A stretch of DNA of 64,000 nt, taken from assembly GCF_016862915.1 (NCBI RefSeq), contig NZ_BONW01000013.1, positions 558,001 through 622,000 on the forward strand, written 5' to 3'. The notes beneath the pieces were generated by a model. It searched no databases. It was not told the origin of the DNA and saw only the letters and a program-made list of their open reading frames with translations. Numbering within the stretch: the first letter of the stretch is position 1; each line of letters opens with the position of its first letter. Source of the stretch: Plantactinospora endophytica. GTDB taxonomy: Bacteria > Actinomycetota > Actinomycetes > Mycobacteriales > Micromonosporaceae. Positions 40,945 to 49,105 of the stretch are shown here, in pieces. The position numbers and the translations under genes were made by a program.

Positions 40945-42930
40945 ATGAGCGAACAGACGACGAGTACCGAGCACGCGGCGCGGGCGCGGGCGGACTGGCA
41001 GGGGCGGATCGGGCGACGTCGGGCCGGCGACGACGGCGGGCAGCTCCGCCTCGACGCGCCCGCCACGTTGCTGGCGAGTTCTGGCCGGGGGCAGGTCACC
41101 CTCGACTGGACGCCGGTGCCGGGCGCCATCGGCTACCAGGTGTACCGCTCGGTCGACGGGGCGCCACCCGCGCCGCTGGACCACCACGGCGGCGACGTGC
41201 TGGCGGTGCCGCACCCGCCGTACGCGGACACCACCGGCGAACCCGGCCGCACCTACGAGTACGCCGTGGCGGCGCTGCACGACGTCGACCAGCCCGGACC
41301 GCTCTCGACCCCGGTCCGGGCGACCGCCCTCACCGAGACCGAGACCGTCCCCGGCAACGACACAGCAGCTCCGGGCACCGGTGCAGCCGATCCGGGCAGC
41401 GGCACAGCCGCTTCCGCCAAAGACACAGCAGCTCCGGGCGCCGGGGCAGCCGGTCCGGGTACGGCCCCGGGGGACCCGCTGGTGCGGGTGGCGGTCGACG
41501 CGGCGGGCCGGACCCGCCCGGTGCACCGGCCGTGGCGTCCGATGGTCGGCTCCGAACACCTGAGTCACCTGCTCAGCACGGACACCACCGGCGGGCGGCC
41601 GATCGGCGCGGAGTTCGCCGAGGCGCTGCGGATCATGCGTACCGAGCTGGGCGTCGGCAGCGTACGTGCGCACGCCATCCTCTGTGACGACCTCGGCGTC
41701 TACCGGGAGGTCGACGGTGCCCCGGTGCACGACTTCAGCCGGGTGGACGAGGTCTACGACCGGTTGCTGGCCCTCGGGCTCCGGCCCGTGGTCGAACTGT
41801 CGTTCATGCCCAGGGAGTTGGCCAGCGACCCGGACAGGACCGTCTTCGCGTACGGGGCGGTCATCTCACCGCCCAGGGACTGGCAGCGCTGGACGGAACT
41901 GATCCGTGCCCTGGTCACCCACCTGCTCGACCGGTACGGGCGGGAGGAGGTGCGGCACTGGCCGTTCGAGGTGTGGAACGAGGCGAACCTGGAGGTGTTC
42001 TGGTCCGGTACCCGGGCCGAGTTCTGGCGACTGTACGAGGTGACCGTCCGGGCGGTCCGGGAAGTCGATCCGGGGCTCACGGTCGGCGGCCCGGCCTCGG
42101 CCGCCGCCGGCTGGGTGGGCGAACTTCTCGACCACGTCGACGCCTCCGGTGCGCCGATCGACTTCGTCTCCACACACACCTACGGCGCCCCGCCGCTGGA
42201 CTTCCGCCCGCTCTGTGCCCGGTACGGCCGGCCGGAGCTGGGCATCCTGTGGACCGAGTGGGGCATCACGCCGACCCATTTCAACCCGGTCGGTGACGAG
42301 GTCTTCGCCGCCACCTTCCTGCTCCGTGGCATGCGTTCGGCCGCCGGCCGGGTGGACGCGCTCGCCTACTGGGTGGCGTCGGACCACTTCGAGGAGCTGG
42401 GCCGCCCGCCCCGGCTCTTCCACGGCGGCTTCGGCCTGCTGACCGTCGGTAACCTGCGCAAGCCCCGGTTCTGGGCGCTCGCCCTGGCCGACCGGCTCGG
42501 CGAGCACGAGTTGCCGGCCACGCTGAGCGGGGACGGGGCGGGAAGCCTGGTCGAGACGTGGGCCGCCCGGGACGACGGCGGCACGGTGACGGTGCTGGTC
42601 TGGAACGGCACGCTGGACCAGTCCAAGGCCGGCGGGGACCGGCGGCTGGACCGCGACGTCCGGGTCGAGGTCCGTGGCCTGGCCGCCGGCAATTTTCGGG
42701 TACGTCACTGGCGGGTCGACCGGGACCACTCCAACATCCGCCGGGTCTGGCAGGAACTGGGCGGCGACGACTGGCCGACCGAGGACCAGTGGGAGCTGCT
42801 GCGCGCCCGGGACAGCCTGGACGAGTACCGGCCGGAGCAGGTGGTGCCGGTGCTGGACGGCTCCTGCACGGTCGACTTCCCGCTGCCGATGCCGGGGGTG
42901 TCGTTCCTCCGGTTGGAGCCGGTGGCGTAG
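40945..42930 (+). CDS. GH39-family glycosidase with N-terminal fibronectin-III-like domain, no signal peptide
   Basis: 661 residues. Residues 35-130 look like a fibronectin-III-like beta-sandwich (GQVTLDWTPVPGAIGYQVYR). A repetitive Ala/Pro/Gly linker (130-180) precedes the catalytic barrel: PWRPMVGSEHLSHLL, the acid/base Glu346 in FEVWNEANLEVFW, DFVSTHTYGAPP and the nucleophile Glu438 in ILWTEWGI; a C-terminal beta-domain follows. GH39 contains beta-xylosidases, beta-glucosidases and alpha-iduronidases. With no export signal it probably degrades imported oligosaccharides in the cytoplasm. GGAGGATCACGCGAGG precedes ATG 40945. Last gene of the lacI operon. Confidence 0.85.
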   Translation: MSEQTTSTEHAARARADWQGRIGRRRAGDDGGQLRLDAPATLLASSGRGQVTLDWTPVPGAIGYQVYRSVDGAPPAPLDHHGGDVLAVPHPPYADTTGEPGRTYEYAVAALHDVDQPGPLSTPVRATALTETETVPGNDTAAPGTGAADPGSGTAASAKDTAAPGAGAAGPGTAPGDPLVRVAVDAAGRTRPVHRPWRPMVGSEHLSHLLSTDTTGGRPIGAEFAEALRIMRTELGVGSVRAHAILCDDLGVYREVDGAPVHDFSRVDEVYDRLLALGLRPVVELSFMPRELASDPDRTVFAYGAVISPPRDWQRWTELIRALVTHLLDRYGREEVRHWPFEVWNEANLEVFWSGTRAEFWRLYEVTVRAVREVDPGLTVGGPASAAAGWVGELLDHVDASGAPIDFVSTHTYGAPPLDFRPLCARYGRPELGILWTEWGITPTHFNPVGDEVFAATFLLRGMRSAAGRVDALAYWVASDHFEELGRPPRLFHGGFGLLTVGNLRKPRFWALALADRLGEHELPATLSGDGAGSLVETWAARDDGGTVTVLVWNGTLDQSKAGGDRRLDRDVRVEVRGLAAGNFRVRHWRVDRDHSNIRRVWQELGGDDWPTEDQWELLRARDSLDEYRPEQVVPVLDGSCTVDFPLPMPGVSFLRLEPVA

Positions 42931-42974
42931 CCGTACCGGACCCAGGCGCGGACGGTCCTGTGTGGAGTGCGAGC

Positions 42975-43400
42975 ATGGCGGCCATGGGAAACTACGAGGA
43001 CGAGCGGACGGTGTCGCGGGCGGACCTGGCGGGTTGGCTGCGGCAGTTGGCCCACCAGCTTGACTCCGAGGGCAAGATCTTCTACGGCGCTGGCGGCGCG
43101 GTCGCCGTCGGCGACGAGGTCGAGTGTGAACTGGAGATCGAGCGCGACGGCGCGGAGATTTCGGTAGAGATCGAGTTCTCCTGGACCGCCCCGGCCGCCG
43201 CCGAGGAAGACGACGAAGCAGACGAGGACGAGGACGAAGAAGAGGACGAGGAAGCAGAAGGGGCCGAGACGGCGGAAGCCGAAGCGGCCGAGACCGAGCA
43301 GGCCGACGAGGCCGCGAAGGCGGCTCCGGCGGCGGAACCGAGCGCGACCGCCGCCCCGGCGGCCACCGGCACCGAGGACAAGCCCACCGCTACGGCGTAG
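42975..43400 (+). CDS. Amphi-Trp domain protein with very acidic tail
   Basis: 141 residues. The first 70 match the amphi-Trp domain: VSRADLAGWLRQLAHQLDSE, then alternating strands ending VEIEFSWTAP. The remainder is a low-complexity acidic tail (runs of Asp and Glu, then Ala-rich). Function of the family is unknown; small size and charge suggest interaction with other proteins or the envelope. GGAG seven bases upstream supports ATG 42975; ATG 42984 is an alternative. It follows GH39 by 44 nt and may be read from the same transcript, but it is not an obvious sugar gene. Confidence 0.72.
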   Translation: MAAMGNYEDERTVSRADLAGWLRQLAHQLDSEGKIFYGAGGAVAVGDEVECELEIERDGAEISVEIEFSWTAPAAAEEDDEADEDEDEEEDEEAEGAETAEAEAAETEQADEAAKAAPAAEPSATAAPAATGTEDKPTATA

Positions 43401-43423
43401 CCGTCCGTCCGAACAGGACGATT

Positions 43424-43460
43424 GGCGGGTGGGTGGGGCAGGTTGCCCGGCCCACCCGCC
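43424..43460. terminator. Bidirectional terminator hairpin
   Basis: GGCGGGTGGG (43424-43433) pairs with CCCACCCGCC (43451-43460) and an inner GGGCA/TGCCC stem (43436-43440 with 43444-43448) closes on a GGT loop. It lies between the convergent amphi-Trp and SARP genes. Confidence 0.75.
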
Positions 43461-43494
43461 GCCCCTCGACCGGGCGGTGCGGAGCCTGGCGCGG

Positions 43495-46284
43495 TCAGGT
43501 GTGGAGCTTGGCGCGCAGGACCGCGACGTCCGGTGCCCCGAGTTCCTCGTAGACGGTGAGCGCCTGCCGCCAGGCCGCCCGGCAGTCCTGGCCGCGTCCG
43601 GCCGCCCGCAGCGCGTCGCCGAGCCGGTGCAGGGTGGCCGCCTGGTACCAGCGGTCGTCGAGGTCCCGGTAGATCTCGGCGGCCCGCCGGTAGTCGTCGA
43701 TCGCCGCGCCGTGCCGGCCGAGTTGGCCGTGTGCGGTCGCGGCGGCCTGCAACGCACGGGCCTCGCCCCGGCGGTGGCCCAGCGTCCGGAATAGCTGGAT
43801 CGACTCGGTGATCACCGGTACCGCCTCGGCGGGCCGGCCGGCGTCGGTCAGGGTGAGCGCGATCTGGTAGAGCGAGATCGACATGTTCCCGGTGTCGCCG
43901 TGCGCCCGCTCCAGCGCGTACGCCTGCCGGCTGCACCGCAGCGACCGGTAGTGCTCCCCCGTGTCCCGGTACGCGGCACCCAGGTTGCTCAGCACGGTCG
44001 CGATGCCGGCCGGGTCGTCGACCTCGCGGAAGATCTCTAGCGCCCGCTGGTGCGTCTGCACCGCCAGGGCGGCCTGCCGGGTCGACCGGTAGGCGGTGGC
44101 GATCCCGCTGAGCATGTGCGCCTGGCCGATCAGGTCACCGGTCCGTTCGGCCGCCTCCAGCCCGGCCCGATGGGTGCGGATCAGATCACCCCAGGCGCTG
44201 GTCAGGTGCAGGTGGATCCAGGTGGCGTAGGCGAGGCGCCAGCACAGGTCGTCGAGGCCGCAGGCCGTGGCCAGGTCGACGGCGGCGATCAGGTTGTGCC
44301 GCTCGGTCTCGTACCACTGCCGGGCCTGCCGCTCGCCCGAGAAGGTCAGCGGGGTGACGCCGCGTGGCACCCCCGGCACCGTCACCTCGGACTCGCTCGG
44401 CTGGAGCAGCGGCCGGGCGTGCAGCGCGCTCCGGGTCAACCACTCGACCAGCCGGTGCTGGCTGGCCGCCCGCAGCCGCGCCGGATCCTGCTCGGCGGTG
44501 AGTTCGGCGGCGTACGCGTAGAGCAGGCCGTGCACCACGAACCGGTCCGGGGCGTGTTCGCCGACCAGGTGCGCGGCGGCGAGTTCGCCGAGCAGGGCCC
44601 GGGTCTCCGGCTCGTCGGCGCGGACCAGGGCGGCGGCGGCCGGTACCGACAGTTCCGGCGTGGGGTGCAGCCCGAGCCGCCGGAACAGCCGGGCGGCCGG
44701 CGGGCTCAGCGTCCGGTACGACCAGGAGAAGATCGCGCGTACGTCGACCGCCGTGTCCGGGCTGGCGAACCTGTCCAGCCCGTTGCCGGCCTCGGCGAGT
44801 TGCCGGTCCAGCGCCGCCAGCGGGAAGGCGGGTCGGGCGACGGCCCGGGCGGCGACGACGGCCAGCGCCAGCGGCAGCCGGCCGCAGGTCTCGACGATCC
44901 GACCCACCGCCTCGGGTTCGGCGTCGATCCGCTGCTGCCCGAGACGGGAGCCGAGCATCTGCCGCGCCTGGTACGCGGTGAACGGGTCCAGCCGTACCGT
45001 CATGGCCCCCTCGGTGACGACCAGCGCGGAGAGCTCGCTGCGGCTGGTGACCAGCACGAAGCATCCGGATCCGCCGGGCAGCAGCGGCCGGACCTGCTCG
45101 GCGTCGCCCGCGTTGTCCAGTACCACCAGCATCCGGCGACCGTCCATAAGGGACCGGTAGAGTCCGGTCTGGCCGTCGAGGTCGGCCGGGATCTGCGCGG
45201 CGGGGACGCCGAGCGCGCGGAGGAAGAGCGTCGCCGCGTGTCCCGGCCGCACCGTCGCCCGGCCGTCGTAGCCGCGCAGGTCCACCCAGAGCTGCCCGTC
45301 GGGGAAGCGCTCCGCGATCCGCCGCGACCAGTGCACTGCCAGCGCCGTCTTGCCGACCCCGGCGGTGCCGTTGAGCACCAGGATGCCCGACGGGCCGCCG
45401 GAACCGTGCTCGCCGTTGTCGAGCAGGCTGTGCAGCCGGGCCACCTCGGCGGCCCGGCCGGCGAAGCCGGACACCTCCGGCGGCAGTTGCCGGGGTACGG
45501 GCGGCAGTCCGACCGCCTCGACCGGTGCCGTCGGGCTGCCGCCGAGAACCTGTGCGTGCAGCCGCTGGAACTCCTCGCCCGGGTCGAGCCCGAGTTCCTC
45601 GGCCAGGTGCCGGCAGCCCTCGTGGTAGGCGTCCAGCGCCTCCGCCCGACGCCCGCTGCGGTGCAGTGCGGTGACCAGTTGCCGCCACAGCCGCTCCCGG
45701 AGCGGGTCCCGGGCGGTCAGCCCGCGCAACTCCTCGACGAGTTCGGCGTGCCGGCCGAGGCTCAGGTCCACGTCGATCCGCCGCTCCAGCGTACGCAGCC
45801 GCCGTTCACGCAGGCCGGGGACGCTCTCCCGGTGCAGCAGTTCGGAGGGTACGTCGGAGAGCGCGTCGCCGCGCCACTGCCGCAGTGCCTCGCGCAGTGC
45901 GGCCGACTCGCCGTGCAGGTCGGACCGTTGTGCCGCCGAGTCGGCCCGGTGCAGCCAGTGCTGGAACCGCCCGACGTCCACCAGGTCCGCGCCGACCTCG
46001 ATCCGGTAGCCGTCGGATCCGGTGGCGATCAGTGGCGGCGATCCCGCCCCGTCCAGTAGTGCGCGTAGCCGGGTGACGCACAACTGTGCCGCCCGTCGTG
46101 GATTGTCCGGCTGCCGGGAGTCCCAGATCGCCTCGGTCAGTCGCCCGACCGAGACGAGCCGGCCCGGCTCCAGCAGTAGTGTCGCCAGCAGTATCCGGCA
46201 TTTCGGCGAACGCACCGGCACCGGCTGGCCCCCCACTCGTACGTCGATGGGCCCGAGCAGCCCGAATTCCACCCCGTTGATCAT
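43495..46284 (-). CDS. AfsR/SARP-type regulator with NB-ARC and TPR domains
   Basis: 929 residues. Order: OmpR-type winged helix (residues 1-95, FGLLGPIDVRVGGQPVPV), bacterial transcriptional activation domain (96-245), NB-ARC ATPase with P-loop LNGTAGVGKTALAVHW and ILVLD-type Walker B (RMLVVLDNAGDA), then TPR repeats from about 640 to the end. AfsR/RedD-type activators switch on secondary-metabolite or developmental genes in actinomycetes. GGAGAGGG supports ATG 46284. No biosynthetic cluster adjoins it, so its target lies elsewhere or is the neighbouring VWA gene. An AT-richer 250-bp leader with an inverted repeat (TTGCGGA-N2-TCCGCAA, 46424-46439) lies upstream. Confidence 0.92.
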   Translation of the reverse strand: MINGVEFGLLGPIDVRVGGQPVPVRSPKCRILLATLLLEPGRLVSVGRLTEAIWDSRQPDNPRRAAQLCVTRLRALLDGAGSPPLIATGSDGYRIEVGADLVDVGRFQHWLHRADSAAQRSDLHGESAALREALRQWRGDALSDVPSELLHRESVPGLRERRLRTLERRIDVDLSLGRHAELVEELRGLTARDPLRERLWRQLVTALHRSGRRAEALDAYHEGCRHLAEELGLDPGEEFQRLHAQVLGGSPTAPVEAVGLPPVPRQLPPEVSGFAGRAAEVARLHSLLDNGEHGSGGPSGILVLNGTAGVGKTALAVHWSRRIAERFPDGQLWVDLRGYDGRATVRPGHAATLFLRALGVPAAQIPADLDGQTGLYRSLMDGRRMLVVLDNAGDAEQVRPLLPGGSGCFVLVTSRSELSALVVTEGAMTVRLDPFTAYQARQMLGSRLGQQRIDAEPEAVGRIVETCGRLPLALAVVAARAVARPAFPLAALDRQLAEAGNGLDRFASPDTAVDVRAIFSWSYRTLSPPAARLFRRLGLHPTPELSVPAAAALVRADEPETRALLGELAAAHLVGEHAPDRFVVHGLLYAYAAELTAEQDPARLRAASQHRLVEWLTRSALHARPLLQPSESEVTVPGVPRGVTPLTFSGERQARQWYETERHNLIAAVDLATACGLDDLCWRLAYATWIHLHLTSAWGDLIRTHRAGLEAAERTGDLIGQAHMLSGIATAYRSTRQAALAVQTHQRALEIFREVDDPAGIATVLSNLGAAYRDTGEHYRSLRCSRQAYALERAHGDTGNMSISLYQIALTLTDAGRPAEAVPVITESIQLFRTLGHRRGEARALQAAATAHGQLGRHGAAIDDYRRAAEIYRDLDDRWYQAATLHRLGDALRAAGRGQDCRAAWRQALTVYEELGAPDVAVLRAKLHT

Positions 46285-46473
46285 CGCCCTCTCCGCCCCG
46301 TGTCTCCGACAGGCTGACACAACAGACGACAATCGGAAATACGCAGCCTGACGTACACATACAGGGTCGCGACAACTGACGATATCGGGTTTCCGACCGG
46401 AGGATGATCAATTCTCGAATCAATTGCGGAAGTCCGCAAAGGCCGATCGACTTCTGCTGCCCGGACGTGCCGC

Positions 46474-46506
46474 GACACCGGGACGGCGTGGCGCCATCCC
46501 GGTGTC
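46474..46506 (-). terminator. Terminator of the VWA protein gene
   Basis: GACACCGGGACGGCG (46474-46488) and CGCCATCCCGGTGTC (46492-46506) form a 15-bp stem with one mismatch and a three-base loop, starting 29 nt after the stop codon of the minus-strand VWA gene and well before the SARP gene. Confidence 0.75.
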
Positions 46507-46534
46507 CCGACCTCGCTGCGAGGCTGCTCCGGCC

Positions 46535-48739
46535 TCAGCCGAGATAGCTCCGGCTCAGCACGATCTCCTCACTCGGCAGGCCGAGCAGTCCGAGCACCTG
46601 GACCCGGACGGCGGTCTGCACGAGCTGTCCGTTGGCGTTCGTGCTGGACTCGTTCAGGTAGACGACCGCGACGCCGGGGATGCCAATCGTCACCGGGCTG
46701 CTGGTGCCGACCGCGGCACCGTTGACCGTGCCCACCACCCGGGAGGTCCGGGTGATGCCGGCCGGCCCGGCCACGCTGGTGCTCTCGATGGTGGAGAGGT
46801 TGACCAGACCGCCGAGCAGGTTGGCCCCGGCGACCGTCGCCCTGGCCGTGGTCGTCCCGGTGGCCGGGTCGAGGGTGCAACTGGCGTTCAGTACACCGGT
46901 GCTCAGCAGCGGCGGCGCGTTGACCGCCACCGAGGTCCGCGCGTCGTCGGGCGGGCAGGTGACATCGGGTGTCCGGGGAACCGTCAGCAGCAGGCCGCTG
47001 GCCTGGAGGGCGAAGGCGCCGCCGCGCAGGTAGACGACCACCCGGACCACGGCGGTGGCCGAGCCGCCGTCGTCGTCGGTCACCCGTACCAGCACGTTGT
47101 GCGGGCCGAGCGCGGTGAACGGGTGGCTGGCGGTGCAGGTGCCGGCGCCGCCGGACTCGGTGACGGTGCCGGTGGCCAGCGGGCTGCCGTCGTCGAAGTC
47201 GATCGAGCAGGTGTGCGTGTCGTTCGTGCCGATGTCGGTGAACGGCGCGGTGAAGCTGACCGGGGTACCCCGGGTGAACAGTGCGCCGTTCGCCGGGGCG
47301 GAGATGCTGACCGCCGGGGCGACGTTGCTCAGGGTCAGCGTGGTGCTGGCCGAGACCGGCGGGTTGACCCCGTCGTCGGCTTGCAGGGTGAGCGTGTAGA
47401 CGCCGTCGTCGGTGCAGGTCACCGTCGTGGAGATGGCGGCCTGGTTACCGAAGGCACAGGTGGCGCCCGGTTCGCCGCCGCCGCTGACGTCCCAGTCCAG
47501 GGTGGCCGGGGGACCGTCCGGGTCGGTTACGGTGCCGGCGATGCCGACCGGGGTGCCCTCCTGGCCGGCGTACGGGCCGCCCGGCTCCACCACCGGTGGG
47601 GCGTTGACCACGACGGTACGGCAGTCGGTGACCGAGCCGGTGCCACCGCCGTCACTGCCGCTGGCCCGTACGCAGATCTCGTGCGTCCCGGCGGCCAGCG
47701 CCGGCGTGCTGGTGCTGTACGTGACGCTGCGCGGGCCGGGGGACTGCGGCAGGTCGGGCTGGATGTCGGCGTTGCCGATCGGCGTGTAGGGCCCGCCCGG
47801 TCCGGTGCTGCTCAACGCCAGCGAGGTCAGCTCGGAGGTGATGACGCCGGGCAGGAAGTCCGGCAGGGCCTCGGTGGGTACCGCGACACAGTGCCCGCCG
47901 GGCACGGTCGCCGCGGTGATCTGTTCGAGGCTGCCGCGCCCGCCGCCGTTGTTGGCGCAGGAGGAGCCGGAGCCGACCGCGAAGGTGTAGATGTCGACGT
48001 TCTCCGGGATGCCGGCCAGGGCCGCCTGCACCCCGCCGACCGCGCCGTCGGTGGCCACGCCGTCGGAGAGGAAGACCACGATCTTGCGCTGCTCGTCGGT
48101 GGCCGCCGCGACCGCCCGGGCCTGGGTCACCGCGTCGGCGAAGTCGGTCGAGCCCGCCACCTCGCGGTGGGTGAAGTCGTCGACCCCGCCGTTGCCGTTG
48201 CTGGCGAAGGCGGAACTCAACACCTCCTCGATGTCCCGGTCGCCCGCGTCGGCGCCGGTGCCGCCGAGGTCGCTGTCCGGGCCGGTGATCAGATCGTCGG
48301 GTGTGCCGCCCGGCACCACGTCGGCGGCCACGGCCGTCGACCCGAAGACCACCGCGCCGACGCTGCCGACGGTGCCGGCGACGGCGGGATCGGTCACGAT
48401 CTTGTTGTTCAGGTTCCGGGCCGCGGCGATCTCGCAGTCGATGATCTGTCCGCAACTGTTGCCGCCCGCGATGGTGCTGGCGGAGACGTCCAGTACGTAG
48501 ACGACGGCGGTGTTCGCCACCGGCTGGCCGACGCCGACCGAGGCGGTCCCGGTCACGGTCACCGGGCCCGGCGGCAGCACCGCCCCGTCGGCCGGGGTGT
48601 CGATGGTGACCGAGATGCTGGTGCCGCCGGGCAGGTTGCCGTCGACGGCGCCGGCCGGCAGCCCGGTGGTCAGAACGAGTGCCAGCGCCGTTATCGAGAT
48701 GCCGGCGGTGCCGGCCCAGGCCGACCTTGCACGCTTCAT
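46535..48739 (-). CDS. Secreted VWA-domain protein with PKD-like repeats and choice-of-anchor-P-like C-terminus
   Basis: 734 residues. Signal peptide to about ALVLTTGLPAGA. A von Willebrand A domain with MIDAS motif DVSAST and FLSDGVATDGAVGG covers about residues 70-260 and binds a divalent metal. Then come Ig/PKD-like segments (GGPYAGQEGTPVGIAGTVTD; VAPAVSISAPANGALFTRGT). The last 160 residues (FALQASGLLLTVP, LLSTGVLNASCTLD, NLLGGLVNLSTIESTSVAGP) resemble the choice-of-anchor P module. Probably a surface adhesin or matrix protein. AGGAGGAG precedes ATG 48739. It lies upstream of the SARP gene, separated by a terminator. Confidence 0.82.
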   Translation of the reverse strand: MKRARSAWAGTAGISITALALVLTTGLPAGAVDGNLPGGTSISVTIDTPADGAVLPPGPVTVTGTASVGVGQPVANTAVVYVLDVSASTIAGGNSCGQIIDCEIAAARNLNNKIVTDPAVAGTVGSVGAVVFGSTAVAADVVPGGTPDDLITGPDSDLGGTGADAGDRDIEEVLSSAFASNGNGGVDDFTHREVAGSTDFADAVTQARAVAAATDEQRKIVVFLSDGVATDGAVGGVQAALAGIPENVDIYTFAVGSGSSCANNGGGRGSLEQITAATVPGGHCVAVPTEALPDFLPGVITSELTSLALSSTGPGGPYTPIGNADIQPDLPQSPGPRSVTYSTSTPALAAGTHEICVRASGSDGGGTGSVTDCRTVVVNAPPVVEPGGPYAGQEGTPVGIAGTVTDPDGPPATLDWDVSGGGEPGATCAFGNQAAISTTVTCTDDGVYTLTLQADDGVNPPVSASTTLTLSNVAPAVSISAPANGALFTRGTPVSFTAPFTDIGTNDTHTCSIDFDDGSPLATGTVTESGGAGTCTASHPFTALGPHNVLVRVTDDDGGSATAVVRVVVYLRGGAFALQASGLLLTVPRTPDVTCPPDDARTSVAVNAPPLLSTGVLNASCTLDPATGTTTARATVAGANLLGGLVNLSTIESTSVAGPAGITRTSRVVGTVNGAAVGTSSPVTIGIPGVAVVYLNESSTNANGQLVQTAVRVQVLGLLGLPSEEIVLSRSYLG

Positions 48740-49027
48740 GAACTCCTCCTCGTCGGGGCGCGCGGGGAAATGGGGGATACGAACCCGATGTCGCGCCAGA
48801 GGGAGTATGGAGCGATGTGAATGCGGCTCATGCGCGCTAAGTGACAGGGCGCTGACCAAACTGTGCTAGCTCGACGTTCATCGATCTGATATGTCTTTGG
48901 TCGGTGGCGGGACGATCGGTCTGAGTACCTCCGGCCACCCGTCGACACGGCAGGGGCGGATCGTCCCTTGACGACTCGCCGTCGTCGTGGCGGCGCTTGT
49001 GTGTGGCGGGTCGGCACGTCCTCGGCC

Positions 49028-49057
49028 TTGACGGGGAGGGGAACTGTTAAGTTAACT
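49028..49057 (+). promoter_or_regulatory. Predicted promoter of the CBM2-beta-helix gene
   Basis: TTGACG (49028-49033) and TTAACT (49052-49057), 18-bp spacer, with the -10 inside the AT-rich near-palindrome GTTAAGTTAACTAAC (49046-49060). It lies 49 nt before the GTG. The rest of the 366-bp divergent gap (48740-49020) must hold the VWA gene promoter but no convincing boxes were found there. Confidence 0.5.
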
Positions 49058-49105
49058 AACGGATAGACGGATGTCGCCATGTGGCGGCCGAGGGAGGAGC
49101 CTCCG

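Noticed and set aside
43495-48739. Biosynthetic gene cluster around the SARP regulator.
   Set aside because: No polyketide, peptide, terpene or tailoring enzymes surround it; neighbours are a surface protein and an amphi-Trp protein.
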